A DNA stretch of 7,962 bases from Methylovirgula sp. (GTDB lineage Bacteria; Pseudomonadota; Alphaproteobacteria; Rhizobiales; Beijerinckiaceae), in assembly GCA_030040215.1 (NCBI GenBank), contig JASHUD010000148.1, forward strand, positions 1-7,962, in the 5' to 3' direction. Under the pieces are notes generated by a model. That model was not told where the DNA came from and did not search any database. It saw only the letters and a list, made by a program, of their open reading frames with translations. Of the stretch, positions 1 to 4,829 are shown piece after piece. The position numbers and the translations under genes are program-made. The first letter of the stretch is position 1. Each line of letters begins with the position of its first letter.

Positions 1-430
1 GCCAGATGAGACAAGCCGCCAAACCGAGCTGGATCCAAGGGATGGCCGGCGAGGTGGTGATCAGTTCGGGCGTCAGGATGATGCCGCCCTTCGTCCATAG
101 CGCGACGAAGAAGAAGCCGCAGGTGGCGCGCATGATAACTTCGCTATTGTCGCGCAGCCCGCTCGTTACCCGGTTCAGCGCGGCCTGCAGGGCCGCGCCG
201 ATCATGCTCACCTCGACAAGATAACCGGAGAGCAGCATCAGCAGCGCCGAACCGGTTAACAGTTCGAAATCCGGGCAGAGAACGTTTTCAAGCCCGCGCG
301 GCTGTCCGGCGACGTTGTAGGCGCAGAACCATTTGATGTGCGCGCTCGCTTGCTCCGAAAACAGGAAACTCAATCCGAGCGCAAATCCCGCCACGGCGGC
401 AGGGCGCCGCCAGCTTTTACAGTTACGCAT
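1..430 (-). CDS. Multi-pass membrane protein, unrecognised family (5' part only)
   Basis: A minus-strand frame starts at ATG 430 and stays open through the left edge, giving 143 codons without a stop. A GGGGG Shine-Dalgarno-like run ends six bases before the ATG. The N-terminus has a basic stretch (residues 2-9), a hydrophobic core (about 11-24) and an ASA motif at 28-30, so it looks like a cleavable signal peptide that would leave His31 as the first mature residue. Cys36 and Cys52 would face the periplasm. Hydrophobic segments at about 57-72, 104-119 and 130-143 suggest several membrane helices. I have a loose impression of similar uncharacterised alphaproteobacterial membrane proteins that share the HIKWFCAYNVAGQPRGLENV region, but cannot assign a function. 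It is transcribed away from the other genes. The gene looks intact as far as seen; the C-terminal part lies outside the window. Confidence 0.75.
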   Translation of the reverse strand, partial: MRNCKSWRRPAAVAGFALGLSFLFSEQASAHIKWFCAYNVAGQPRGLENVLCPDFELLTGSALLMLLSGYLVEVSMIGAALQAALNRVTSGLRDNSEVIMRATCGFFFVALWTKGGIILTPELITTSPAIPWIQLGLAACLIW

Positions 431-433
431 TAC

Positions 434-460
434 TTACCCCCGCATCTTGGGCAGGGGTAA
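434..460. repeat. 7-bp inverted repeat covering the ribosome binding site of the left membrane gene
   Basis: TTACCCC (434-440) and GGGGTAA (454-460) are perfect reverse complements separated by 13 bases. Read on the minus strand, the 3' arm contains the G-run that serves as the likely ribosome binding site for the ATG at 430. It could fold as an RNA hairpin that hides that site, or act as a DNA operator. The sequence alone does not decide between them. Confidence 0.4.
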
Positions 461-505
461 ATTTAGTAGAAATTTAACTAACTGTCTTTGCCAATCCTAA
501 TATTT

Positions 506-541
506 GGTTAATCAAACTCATGAGAATCGCATCCATTAACC
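506..541. repeat. Inverted repeat GGTTAAT / ATTAACC in an AT-rich intergenic region
   Basis: GGTTAAT (506-512) and ATTAACC (535-541) form a perfect 7-bp inverted repeat with a 22-base spacer that itself holds the palindrome CTCATGAG (517-524). It lies between the minus-strand membrane gene (start 430) and the possible small plus-strand gene (start 646). The region 431-645 is otherwise non-coding and locally AT-rich (about 455-520), as expected for promoter DNA. I could not identify a convincing -35/-10 pair for either gene. Confidence 0.3.
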
Positions 542-645
542 TTTCTTGCACAATCCCGCTGAACGCTCCGCGCCGTCGCCTTCCGGCAAGGAATTGGCAA
601 GCCCTTCGCTCTTACGCTCAAGGCACGAATTCGAGAGGGATGCCA

Positions 646-807
646 ATGATCCTCGCCTTGAGTCTGATGAGTTTGGTCGCCGGCACGAGCCTCGCTTGTG
701 CGGCGCAGCGCATGCCCCTTTATTGCGTGAAGTTCGAGCAATGGGGCGGCACGCTGTTCGTCTCCGGGCTCACTCTGCTCGGCACTCTTCTTCCCCGCGT
801 TTGCTGA
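646..807 (+). CDS. Possible small two-helix membrane protein (53 aa)
   Basis: ATG 646 is preceded by GAGAGGG seven bases upstream; the frame ends at TGA 805-807. The product has a hydrophobic N-terminal segment (residues 1-20), a short polar stretch with two Cys (18, 27) and an EQWGG turn, and a second hydrophobic segment (about 35-50). Most codon third positions are G or C, like the recognised genes nearby. The frame is open further upstream, to ATG 520, but that extension is Arg-rich and lacks a ribosome binding site, so I chose 646; ATG 640 is the alternative. It ends only three bases from the stop of the convergent peroxidase gene. Cys18 is not in a proper lipobox (SLAC). I recognise no family. 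It could be a chance frame, though the two clean hydrophobic segments and ribosome binding site favour a real small gene. Confidence 0.45.
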   Translation: MILALSLMSLVAGTSLACAAQRMPLYCVKFEQWGGTLFVSGLTLLGTLLPRVC

Positions 808-810
808 ACG

Positions 811-1833
811 CTAGCGCGGCGGCGTCGGTGCGTCGACGTGCTGCGGCTTTCCGGTCAGCGTTTGCAGGAAGGCGAGGAGATCCGCTTTCTCCTGCCCCGA
901 GAGATGCAGCGGTTTGATGACTTCGGCGCGGCTCGGCCGGTCGACCCCACCCTTGTCGTAGAGATCGATGACGGCTTCGAGAGTCGGCACCGAGCCGTCG
1001 TGCATGTAAGGAGCGCGTAACGTTACGTCGCGCAACGTCGGCGTCTTGAACGCATGGCGAAGCTTGACGGACGTCGGGAAAAGCCGGCCGCGGCCGATAT
1101 CGTCGTCTTTGGCGACCCCGATGTCGTGGAAAGAACCGTCGGTAAACGCCCAGCCGCTGTGGCACTCGTTGCAGCGCCCTTTGCCGTTGAAAATCGCAAA
1201 ACCGCGTTTCGCCGAGGCATTGATGGCGTTGTCGTCGCCCTCGACCCAGCGGTCGAAAGGCGCCTCGGTCGAGACGATCGAGCGTTCATAGGTCGCCATC
1301 GCCATTTCGATGCGCTTGCGGGTGATTGCCGCATCGCCGAAGGCGGCGGAGAAGTCCTGAACGTACTGCGGAATCGAAGCGAGGCGCGTCTCGACGCCCA
1401 CTTCCGACATGTCCATATTTCCATTCGCGACGATCGGCGCGAAAGTGACCTGTTCCAGGCTGTGGAACCTTCCGTCCCAGCCGAGACGATCGAGCCACGC
1501 GTCGTCGAGCAGCGTCGGGGTCTTCAATTTGAGGGAATGGCGCGCGTCGCCCACGGCCAAAGGCAAACCGTCCTCCCAGCCCCTATCCGGCTTGTGGCAA
1601 CTTGCGCAGGAAATCGTCCCCGAGGCCGAGAAGATCGGATCGAAGAACAGCGTATGGCCGAGCTTGGCCTTCGCCGCCGAGTAAGGATCGTCGTCCGGAT
1701 AGGGGATCGGATCCGTGCGCAGATATTTGGCGCGCAGCGAGGCGATGTCCGGCGCGGTGTCGGCAACCGACGCAGCCACCGACAACGGCAGAAGCACGCA
1801 AACGAGCAGACTAGGAAATTTCCAATTCATCAT
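811..1833 (-). CDS. Di-haem cytochrome c peroxidase / MauG-family protein
   Basis: A 340-residue exported c-type cytochrome. Residues 1-25 form a signal peptide (hydrophobic core, then SVAASVAD). Two haem-attachment motifs are visible: CASCH at 76-80 and CNECH at 221-225, the two-domain layout of bacterial di-haem peroxidases (CcpA, MauG). Further family marks are GWEDGLPLAVG (85-95), KTPTLLD (104-110), WDGRF (119-123), TPTLRDVTLRAPYMHDGS (264-281) and a C-terminal LSGQEKADLLAFLQTLT helix (311-327). CcpA-type members reduce hydrogen peroxide in the periplasm with electrons from small cytochromes or cupredoxins; MauG-type members oxidise a protein partner. Which applies here depends on the sixth haem ligand, which I cannot settle. 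No mau genes are adjacent. ATG 1833 and ATG 1830 are both possible starts, with AGGGG and GGG runs upstream. Confidence 0.92.
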   Translation of the reverse strand: MMNWKFPSLLVCVLLPLSVAASVADTAPDIASLRAKYLRTDPIPYPDDDPYSAAKAKLGHTLFFDPIFSASGTISCASCHKPDRGWEDGLPLAVGDARHSLKLKTPTLLDDAWLDRLGWDGRFHSLEQVTFAPIVANGNMDMSEVGVETRLASIPQYVQDFSAAFGDAAITRKRIEMAMATYERSIVSTEAPFDRWVEGDDNAINASAKRGFAIFNGKGRCNECHSGWAFTDGSFHDIGVAKDDDIGRGRLFPTSVKLRHAFKTPTLRDVTLRAPYMHDGSVPTLEAVIDLYDKGGVDRPSRAEVIKPLHLSGQEKADLLAFLQTLTGKPQHVDAPTPPR

Positions 1834-1839
1834 GGATCC

Positions 1840-1859
1840 CGACCCCTATTTTCGGGTCG
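1840..1859. repeat. Hairpin over the ribosome binding site of the peroxidase gene
   Basis: CGACCC (1840-1845) and GGGTCG (1854-1859) are a perfect 6-bp inverted repeat around an 8-base AT-rich loop. On the minus-strand transcript the 3' arm contains the GGGGTCGGG run that lies 5-13 bases before the ATG at 1833, so folding would cover the ribosome binding site. The rest of the gap 1834-1973 holds two further weak dyads: GGGCT/AGCCC (1910-1927) and CTAAG/CTTAG (1927-1941). These could slow transcription after metZ, but neither is followed by a T-run. Confidence 0.35.
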
Positions 1860-1973
1860 AGATCTTGATGATTCCTTGCAGAAAAAAGGCGGCGGCCGAT
1901 TGGATCCCGGGGCTCGACGATCAGCCCTAAGCGCGCCTTAGCAGCGATAGTTAAGGAATCTACGGCAGTGCGT

Positions 1974-3197
1974 TCATTCCGCCGCAAGATGCGTCCGGTC
2001 TATGGCGGCCAGTGCCCGGCGAAGATCGTCGATAAGATCGTCGGCGTCCTCGAGCCCTACCGAAAGCCGCACGAGCCCGTCGCCGATGCCCAAGGCGGCG
2101 CGCGCCTCCGGCGTCAGGCGCTGGTGCGTGGTGGTCGCGGGGTGGGTGAGAATGCTTTTGGCGTCGCCGAGATTGTTGGAGATCTTGATGATCGACAAGG
2201 CATTGGCGAAGGCGAAGGCGGCGCGTTTGCCGCCGTGCACCGCAAATGCGACGAGCGTGCCGCCGCCCGTCATCTGGCGGCGGACGATTTCGGCTTGCGG
2301 ATGGCTGGCAAGCCCGGGGTAGGCGAGATGTTGGATTGCGGGGTGGCCGGCGAGCGCCGCGGCGATCTTTTGAGCGTTGCGCGCCTGCTGCTCGACGCGC
2401 AGCGGCAACGTCTCCAGGGATTTCAGCAAGACCCAAGCGTTGAAAGGTGAAAGGGCGGGACCGGTTTGGCGCAGGAAATTGTGGATGTGCGTGTCGATGA
2501 ACGCGCGGCTGGCCAGAATTACGCCGCCCAGACATCGGCCTTGGCCGTCGATATGTTTGGTCGCCGAATAGACGGTACAATCGGCCCCATGCTGCAACGG
2601 CTTTTGCAGAATCGGCGAGGCGAAAACGTTGTCGACGACGAGCGTCGCGCCGGCTCGATGCGCGATTTCGGCGATCGCAGCAATGTCGTAAACTTCGAGA
2701 CGGGGATTGGTCGGCGTCTCGAGAAAGAAGGTTTTCGTCTCCTTGCGCACGGCGCGCCGCCATTGGTCGAGGTCGGTGCCGTCGACCAAGGTCGAGGCCA
2801 CGCCGAACCGCGGCAGCAGGTCCTCGACGACATAAAGGCAAGCTCCGAACAGCGCCCGCGCCGCGACGACATGATCGCCGGCCTTGAGCTGCCCCATCAA
2901 AGCGGCGGTTACCGCCGCCATGCCGCTCGCCGTGGCGCGCGCCGCCTCGGCGCCTTCGAGCAGGCACATGCGTTCCTCGAACATGGCGATCGTCGGATTG
3001 GAATAGCGCGAATAGACGAAGCCCGGCGCTTCACCCTTGAAACGCGCCTCTGCCGCCTCGGCGGTGTCGTAAACGAAGCCTTGGGTGAGAAAGAGCGCTT
3101 CCGAGGTTTCGCCGAATTGCGAGCGCAGCACGCCGCCGTGGACGAGCTTGGTTGCTTCCCGCCAGGTCTTTGGATCGTGGCTCGGGTGCTTCGCCAT
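1974..3197 (-). CDS. metZ: O-succinylhomoserine sulfhydrylase
   Basis: A 407-residue cytosolic PLP enzyme of the Cys/Met metabolism family (cystathionine gamma-synthase fold). It joins O-succinylhomoserine and sulfide to give homocysteine, the direct sulfhydrylation route to methionine. Recognisable blocks: YSRYSNPT (62-69, phosphate and neighbouring-subunit contacts), SGMAAV (91-96), ETPTNP (160-165), VVDN (187-190, with Asp189 for the PLP ring nitrogen) and YSATKHIDGQGRCLGG (210-225), where Lys214 is the Schiff-base lysine. The HIDGQGR continuation is typical of MetZ rather than MetB or MetC. Length is normal and the frame intact. The start ATG 3197 has a strong GGAGGAG five bases upstream. 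The leader carries a SAM-II aptamer, so methionine sufficiency should repress it. The gene is divergent from dcd. Confidence 0.97.
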   Translation of the reverse strand: MAKHPSHDPKTWREATKLVHGGVLRSQFGETSEALFLTQGFVYDTAEAAEARFKGEAPGFVYSRYSNPTIAMFEERMCLLEGAEAARATASGMAAVTAALMGQLKAGDHVVAARALFGACLYVVEDLLPRFGVASTLVDGTDLDQWRRAVRKETKTFFLETPTNPRLEVYDIAAIAEIAHRAGATLVVDNVFASPILQKPLQHGADCTVYSATKHIDGQGRCLGGVILASRAFIDTHIHNFLRQTGPALSPFNAWVLLKSLETLPLRVEQQARNAQKIAAALAGHPAIQHLAYPGLASHPQAEIVRRQMTGGGTLVAFAVHGGKRAAFAFANALSIIKISNNLGDAKSILTHPATTTHQRLTPEARAALGIGDGLVRLSVGLEDADDLIDDLRRALAAIDRTHLAAE

Positions 3198-3199
3198 CT

Positions 3200-3268
3200 T
3201 TACTCCTCCATTTCTGCCGGCCCAGGCAGAGCCGCCGCCGGCCGGAAAATAGGGGAGGGCGATACCAC
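3200..3268 (-). other. Possible 22-codon leader peptide between the riboswitch and metZ
   Basis: On the minus strand a GTG at 3268 follows the AAAAGGG end of the SAM-II aptamer by two bases. It opens a frame of 22 codons (VVSPSPIF..., Pro/Ala-rich, ending EMEE) that ends at TAA 3202-3200, two bases before the metZ ATG and overlapping its ribosome binding site. In the classic SAM-II arrangement the aptamer's 3' end is itself the ribosome binding site, so a leader frame translationally coupled to metZ would explain why the metZ start is about 73 bases further on. The two-base spacing between GGG and GTG is shorter than ideal. This is inference from layout, not a recognised peptide. Confidence 0.25.
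3203..3209 (-). promoter_or_regulatory. metZ ribosome binding site with upstream complementary segment
   Basis: GGAGGAG at 3209-3203 (minus) is five bases from the ATG and fixes the start. A C-rich segment, CCCTCCCC, in the same leader (3259-3252) can pair with it through CCTCC/GGAGG. A separate 6-bp hairpin, TCTGCC/GGCAGA (3213-3230), lies immediately upstream. The site is therefore well placed to be hidden or exposed by leader folding. Confidence 0.8.
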
Positions 3269-3269
3269 G

Positions 3270-3326
3270 GCCCTTTTAGTCCCTTGTTTAACGTGGCGGC
3301 AAGCCGGCCGGCCCAAATGACCACGT
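3270..3326 (-). ncRNA. SAM-II riboswitch aptamer (metA / SAM-alpha motif) in the metZ leader
   Basis: Read on the minus strand, stem P1 is ACGTGG (3326-3321) with CCACGT (3296-3291). The enclosed loop starts TCATTTGGGCC and ends GGCTTGCCG. After P1 come TTAAACAAGGG (3290-3280) and ACTAAAAGGG (3280-3271), the region that forms the pseudoknot in this class. This order of conserved blocks matches the SAM-II motif known upstream of methionine genes in alphaproteobacteria. SAM binding stabilises the pseudoknot and lowers translation. Two small departures from the consensus I remember are TTGCCG for TTGCAG and ACTAAA for GCTAAA. The aptamer starts near the predicted transcript 5' end, and about 73 bases separate it from the metZ ATG. 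Confidence 0.87.
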
Positions 3327-3332
3327 AAGTTC

Positions 3333-3361
3333 TGCATAAACCCTGGCGCGCCTCACCTCAA
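3333..3361 (-). promoter_or_regulatory. Predicted metZ promoter
   Basis: On the minus strand, TTGAGG (3361-3356) and TATGCA (3338-3333) are separated by exactly 17 bases. The matches to the sigma-70 consensus are moderate. Transcription would start near 3326, just where the riboswitch P1 stem begins; that fit supports the call. Confidence 0.45.
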
Positions 3362-3373
3362 GCGGAAAACCTG

Positions 3374-3401
3374 TTGGCTGTCGCATCGGCAACGCCATAA
3401 T
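3374..3401 (+). promoter_or_regulatory. Predicted dcd promoter
   Basis: TTGGCT (3374-3379) and CATAAT (3396-3401) are separated by 16 bases, with a good -10 and a weak -35. It would start a transcript near 3408, giving a short leader to the dcd ATG at 3452. It lies back to back with the metZ promoter, so the two genes share a compact divergent control region. Confidence 0.35.
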
Positions 3402-3451
3402 CGGTTCCTCCGGGCCTATCTTCTCGGTAGAACCTCAAGTTGCGTTGGAAC

Positions 3452-4621
3452 ATGCAATCGAGCTCTCTCCCCCTCGAAGACGAGAACGCTTCGCGGCTTT
3501 TCGGCAACGCCTTCGGGCTGCTTGGCCGCGACAAGATCGAGCTCATGCTGCGGCGCAATCTCATCCGCATTCTCAGCGATGTGGAGGCTTCGCAACTGCA
3601 GCCCGCCAGCCTCGACTTGCGGCTTGGGCCGCGCGCCTACCGGGTGCGGGCGAGTTTCCTGCCGGGCAAGAGCCGCAGCGTCGAAGAGCAGCTTAGGGTC
3701 TTGAAGCCCGACGAGATCAACCTCAAAGGCCGAGGCGCGGTGCTGGAACGCGGCTGCGTCTATGTCATCCCGCTGCTCGAAACGCTCGCTCTGCCGATTA
3801 GCATTTCCGCCACCGCCAACCCGAAGAGCTCCAGCGGGCGGCTCGATATCTTCACGCGTTTGATCACCGACCGCAGCGAAATCTTTGATGTCACAGAGCC
3901 GGGCTATTGCGGACAGCTTTACGCGGAGGTTTCGCCGCGCAGCTTCAGCGTGCGGGTGCGCGAAGGCTCGAAGCTGAACCAGATCCGCTTCCGGCGGCTC
4001 AATTCGCAACAGCTGCAACGCACCGACTTCGCCGTCGACGACCGCGATTTACGCAGGCGCCACCAGCAGATGCCGCTCGTCGACGGCGAGTTGAATCTGC
4101 GCGGCGGCCTGGTGCTGCGCGTCGCCTTGAGCGATGCGACGCTGGAGAGCAAGATCGTCGGATACCGGGCGCAGAAACATACCGACATCATCGACGTCGA
4201 TGCCGTCGCCGCCTATGACGCAGCGGATTTTTGGGAGCCGGTCTATGCCCGTTCCGACCAACGGCTCATTCTCGATCCCGACGAATTTTATATTCTCGCT
4301 TCGCAGGAAAAGCTGCACATCCCGCCCGATCTCGCCGCCGAGATGGTGCCGATCGATCCGGCCATGGGGGAGTTCCGCGTCCATTACGCGGGGTTCTTCG
4401 ATCCCGGCTTCGGGTTTACCGAAAGCGGCCTTCCGGGCAGCCGCGCCGTGCTCGAAGTGCGCAGCCACGAAGTGCCGTTCATCCTCGAAGACGGCCAGGT
4501 GATCGGCCGGCTCGTTTTCGAGAAAATGGCCGAGGCGCCGGATGTTCTTTATGGCGCTGGCGGCGCATCGAATTATCAGGGCCAAGGCCTGAAACTTTCG
4601 AAACATTTCCGCATGCGCTAA
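3452..4621 (+). CDS. dcd: dCTP deaminase, tandem-domain alphaproteobacterial type
   Basis: A 389-residue soluble enzyme of the dCTP deaminase/dUTPase fold. It deaminates dCTP to dUTP, which feeds dUMP and thymidylate synthesis. It is about twice the length of the E. coli enzyme because two related halves are fused. Half one has QPASLDLRLG (50-59), NPKSSSGRLDIFTRLITD (123-140) and GYCGQLYAEVSPRSF (151-165, Glu159). Half two has EFYILASQEKLHIPPDLAAEM (278-298), HYAGFFDPGFGF (311-322), AVLEVRSHEVPF (332-343, Glu335) and a C-terminal YQGQGLKLS (375-383). The glutamates in the strand after the GYCG and DPGFG turns match the position of the catalytic Glu. ATG 3452 is preferred; TTG 3440 is also in frame and neither has a good ribosome binding site. 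A stop at 3428 excludes earlier starts. The frame is intact. Confidence 0.93.
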   Translation: MQSSSLPLEDENASRLFGNAFGLLGRDKIELMLRRNLIRILSDVEASQLQPASLDLRLGPRAYRVRASFLPGKSRSVEEQLRVLKPDEINLKGRGAVLERGCVYVIPLLETLALPISISATANPKSSSGRLDIFTRLITDRSEIFDVTEPGYCGQLYAEVSPRSFSVRVREGSKLNQIRFRRLNSQQLQRTDFAVDDRDLRRRHQQMPLVDGELNLRGGLVLRVALSDATLESKIVGYRAQKHTDIIDVDAVAAYDAADFWEPVYARSDQRLILDPDEFYILASQEKLHIPPDLAAEMVPIDPAMGEFRVHYAGFFDPGFGFTESGLPGSRAVLEVRSHEVPFILEDGQVIGRLVFEKMAEAPDVLYGAGGASNYQGQGLKLSKHFRMR

Positions 4622-4651
4622 AGCGCAGCTTCGTGCGGCACCTCTTGCAAG

Positions 4652-4672
4652 CGGCGCGTGCGCGCCGTTCTT
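4652..4672 (+). terminator. Rho-independent terminator after dcd
   Basis: CGGCGC (4652-4657), loop GTGC and GCGCCG (4662-4667) form a perfect 6-bp GC-rich stem, followed by the short T-rich tract TTCTT. It lies 31 bases after the dcd stop. The tract is short, so termination may be partial. Confidence 0.5.
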
Positions 4673-4699
4673 GATCGCGCTTTCTTCATGTTTTATGAA
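4671..4699 (+). promoter_or_regulatory. Predicted promoter of tRNA-Gly
   Basis: TTGATC (4671-4676) and TATGAA (4694-4699) are separated by 17 bases. Transcription would begin near 4706, a few bases before the tRNA 5' end at 4713. The -35 box overlaps the T-rich tail of the dcd terminator. Confidence 0.5.
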
Positions 4700-4712
4700 T
4701 CAGAGTTCGGAT

Positions 4713-4786
4713 GCGGGCGTAGTTCAATGGCAGAACGGCAGCTTCCCAAGCTGCATACGAGGGTTCGATTCCCTTCGCCCGCTCCA
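4713..4786 (+). tRNA. tRNA-Gly (anticodon CCC)
   Basis: A complete cloverleaf: acceptor GCGGGCG (4713-4719) with CGCCCGC (4776-4782), D arm GTTC/GAAC (4722-4736), and anticodon stem GCAGC/GCTGC with loop TTCCCAA (4743-4749), which places anticodon CCC at 4745-4747. The T arm is GAGGG/CCCTT with loop TTCGATT. Discriminator T4783 is followed by an encoded CCA (4784-4786). It reads GGG codons. It stands alone, convergent to the SulP gene, with 43 bases to that gene's stop. No integrase or duplicated tRNA 3' end was seen, so there is no sign of use as an integration site here. Confidence 0.97.
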
Positions 4787-4829
4787 AGACCCGAACGCGC
4801 GCATCAGGAACGCCGATCCGCCCGCGCGG

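Noticed and set aside
1054..1941. Long plus-strand open frame (295 codons) opposite the peroxidase gene
   Set aside because: It is antisense to a clearly recognised di-haem cytochrome gene, is Arg-rich, has no family resemblance, and is explained by GC-rich codon bias.
1861..2193. Repeated GATCTTGATGAT at 1861 and 2182
   Set aside because: A 12-base match between an intergenic region and coding sequence with no flanking similarity; chance is sufficient.
2466..3320. Plus-strand open frame (284 codons) opposite metZ and its leader
   Set aside because: It runs antisense to well-conserved metZ and through the riboswitch; composition is typical of a GC-rich shadow frame.
3031..3324. Minus-strand frame starting inside the SAM-II aptamer (97 codons)
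   Set aside because: It overlaps metZ in another frame, starts at a GTG inside the aptamer's P1 stem, and has an Arg-rich composition with no recognisable motif.
3416..4018. Minus-strand frame (200 codons) opposite dcd
   Set aside because: It is antisense to an intact, recognised enzyme and would collide with the divergent promoter region.
4713..4786. tRNA-Gly as an integration site for a mobile island
   Set aside because: No integrase, no direct repeat of the tRNA 3' end, and the flanking genes are ordinary metabolic and transport genes.
4787..4829. Terminator between tRNA-Gly and the SulP gene
   Set aside because: Only short CCGCGCGG-type self-complementarity and no T-run on either strand.
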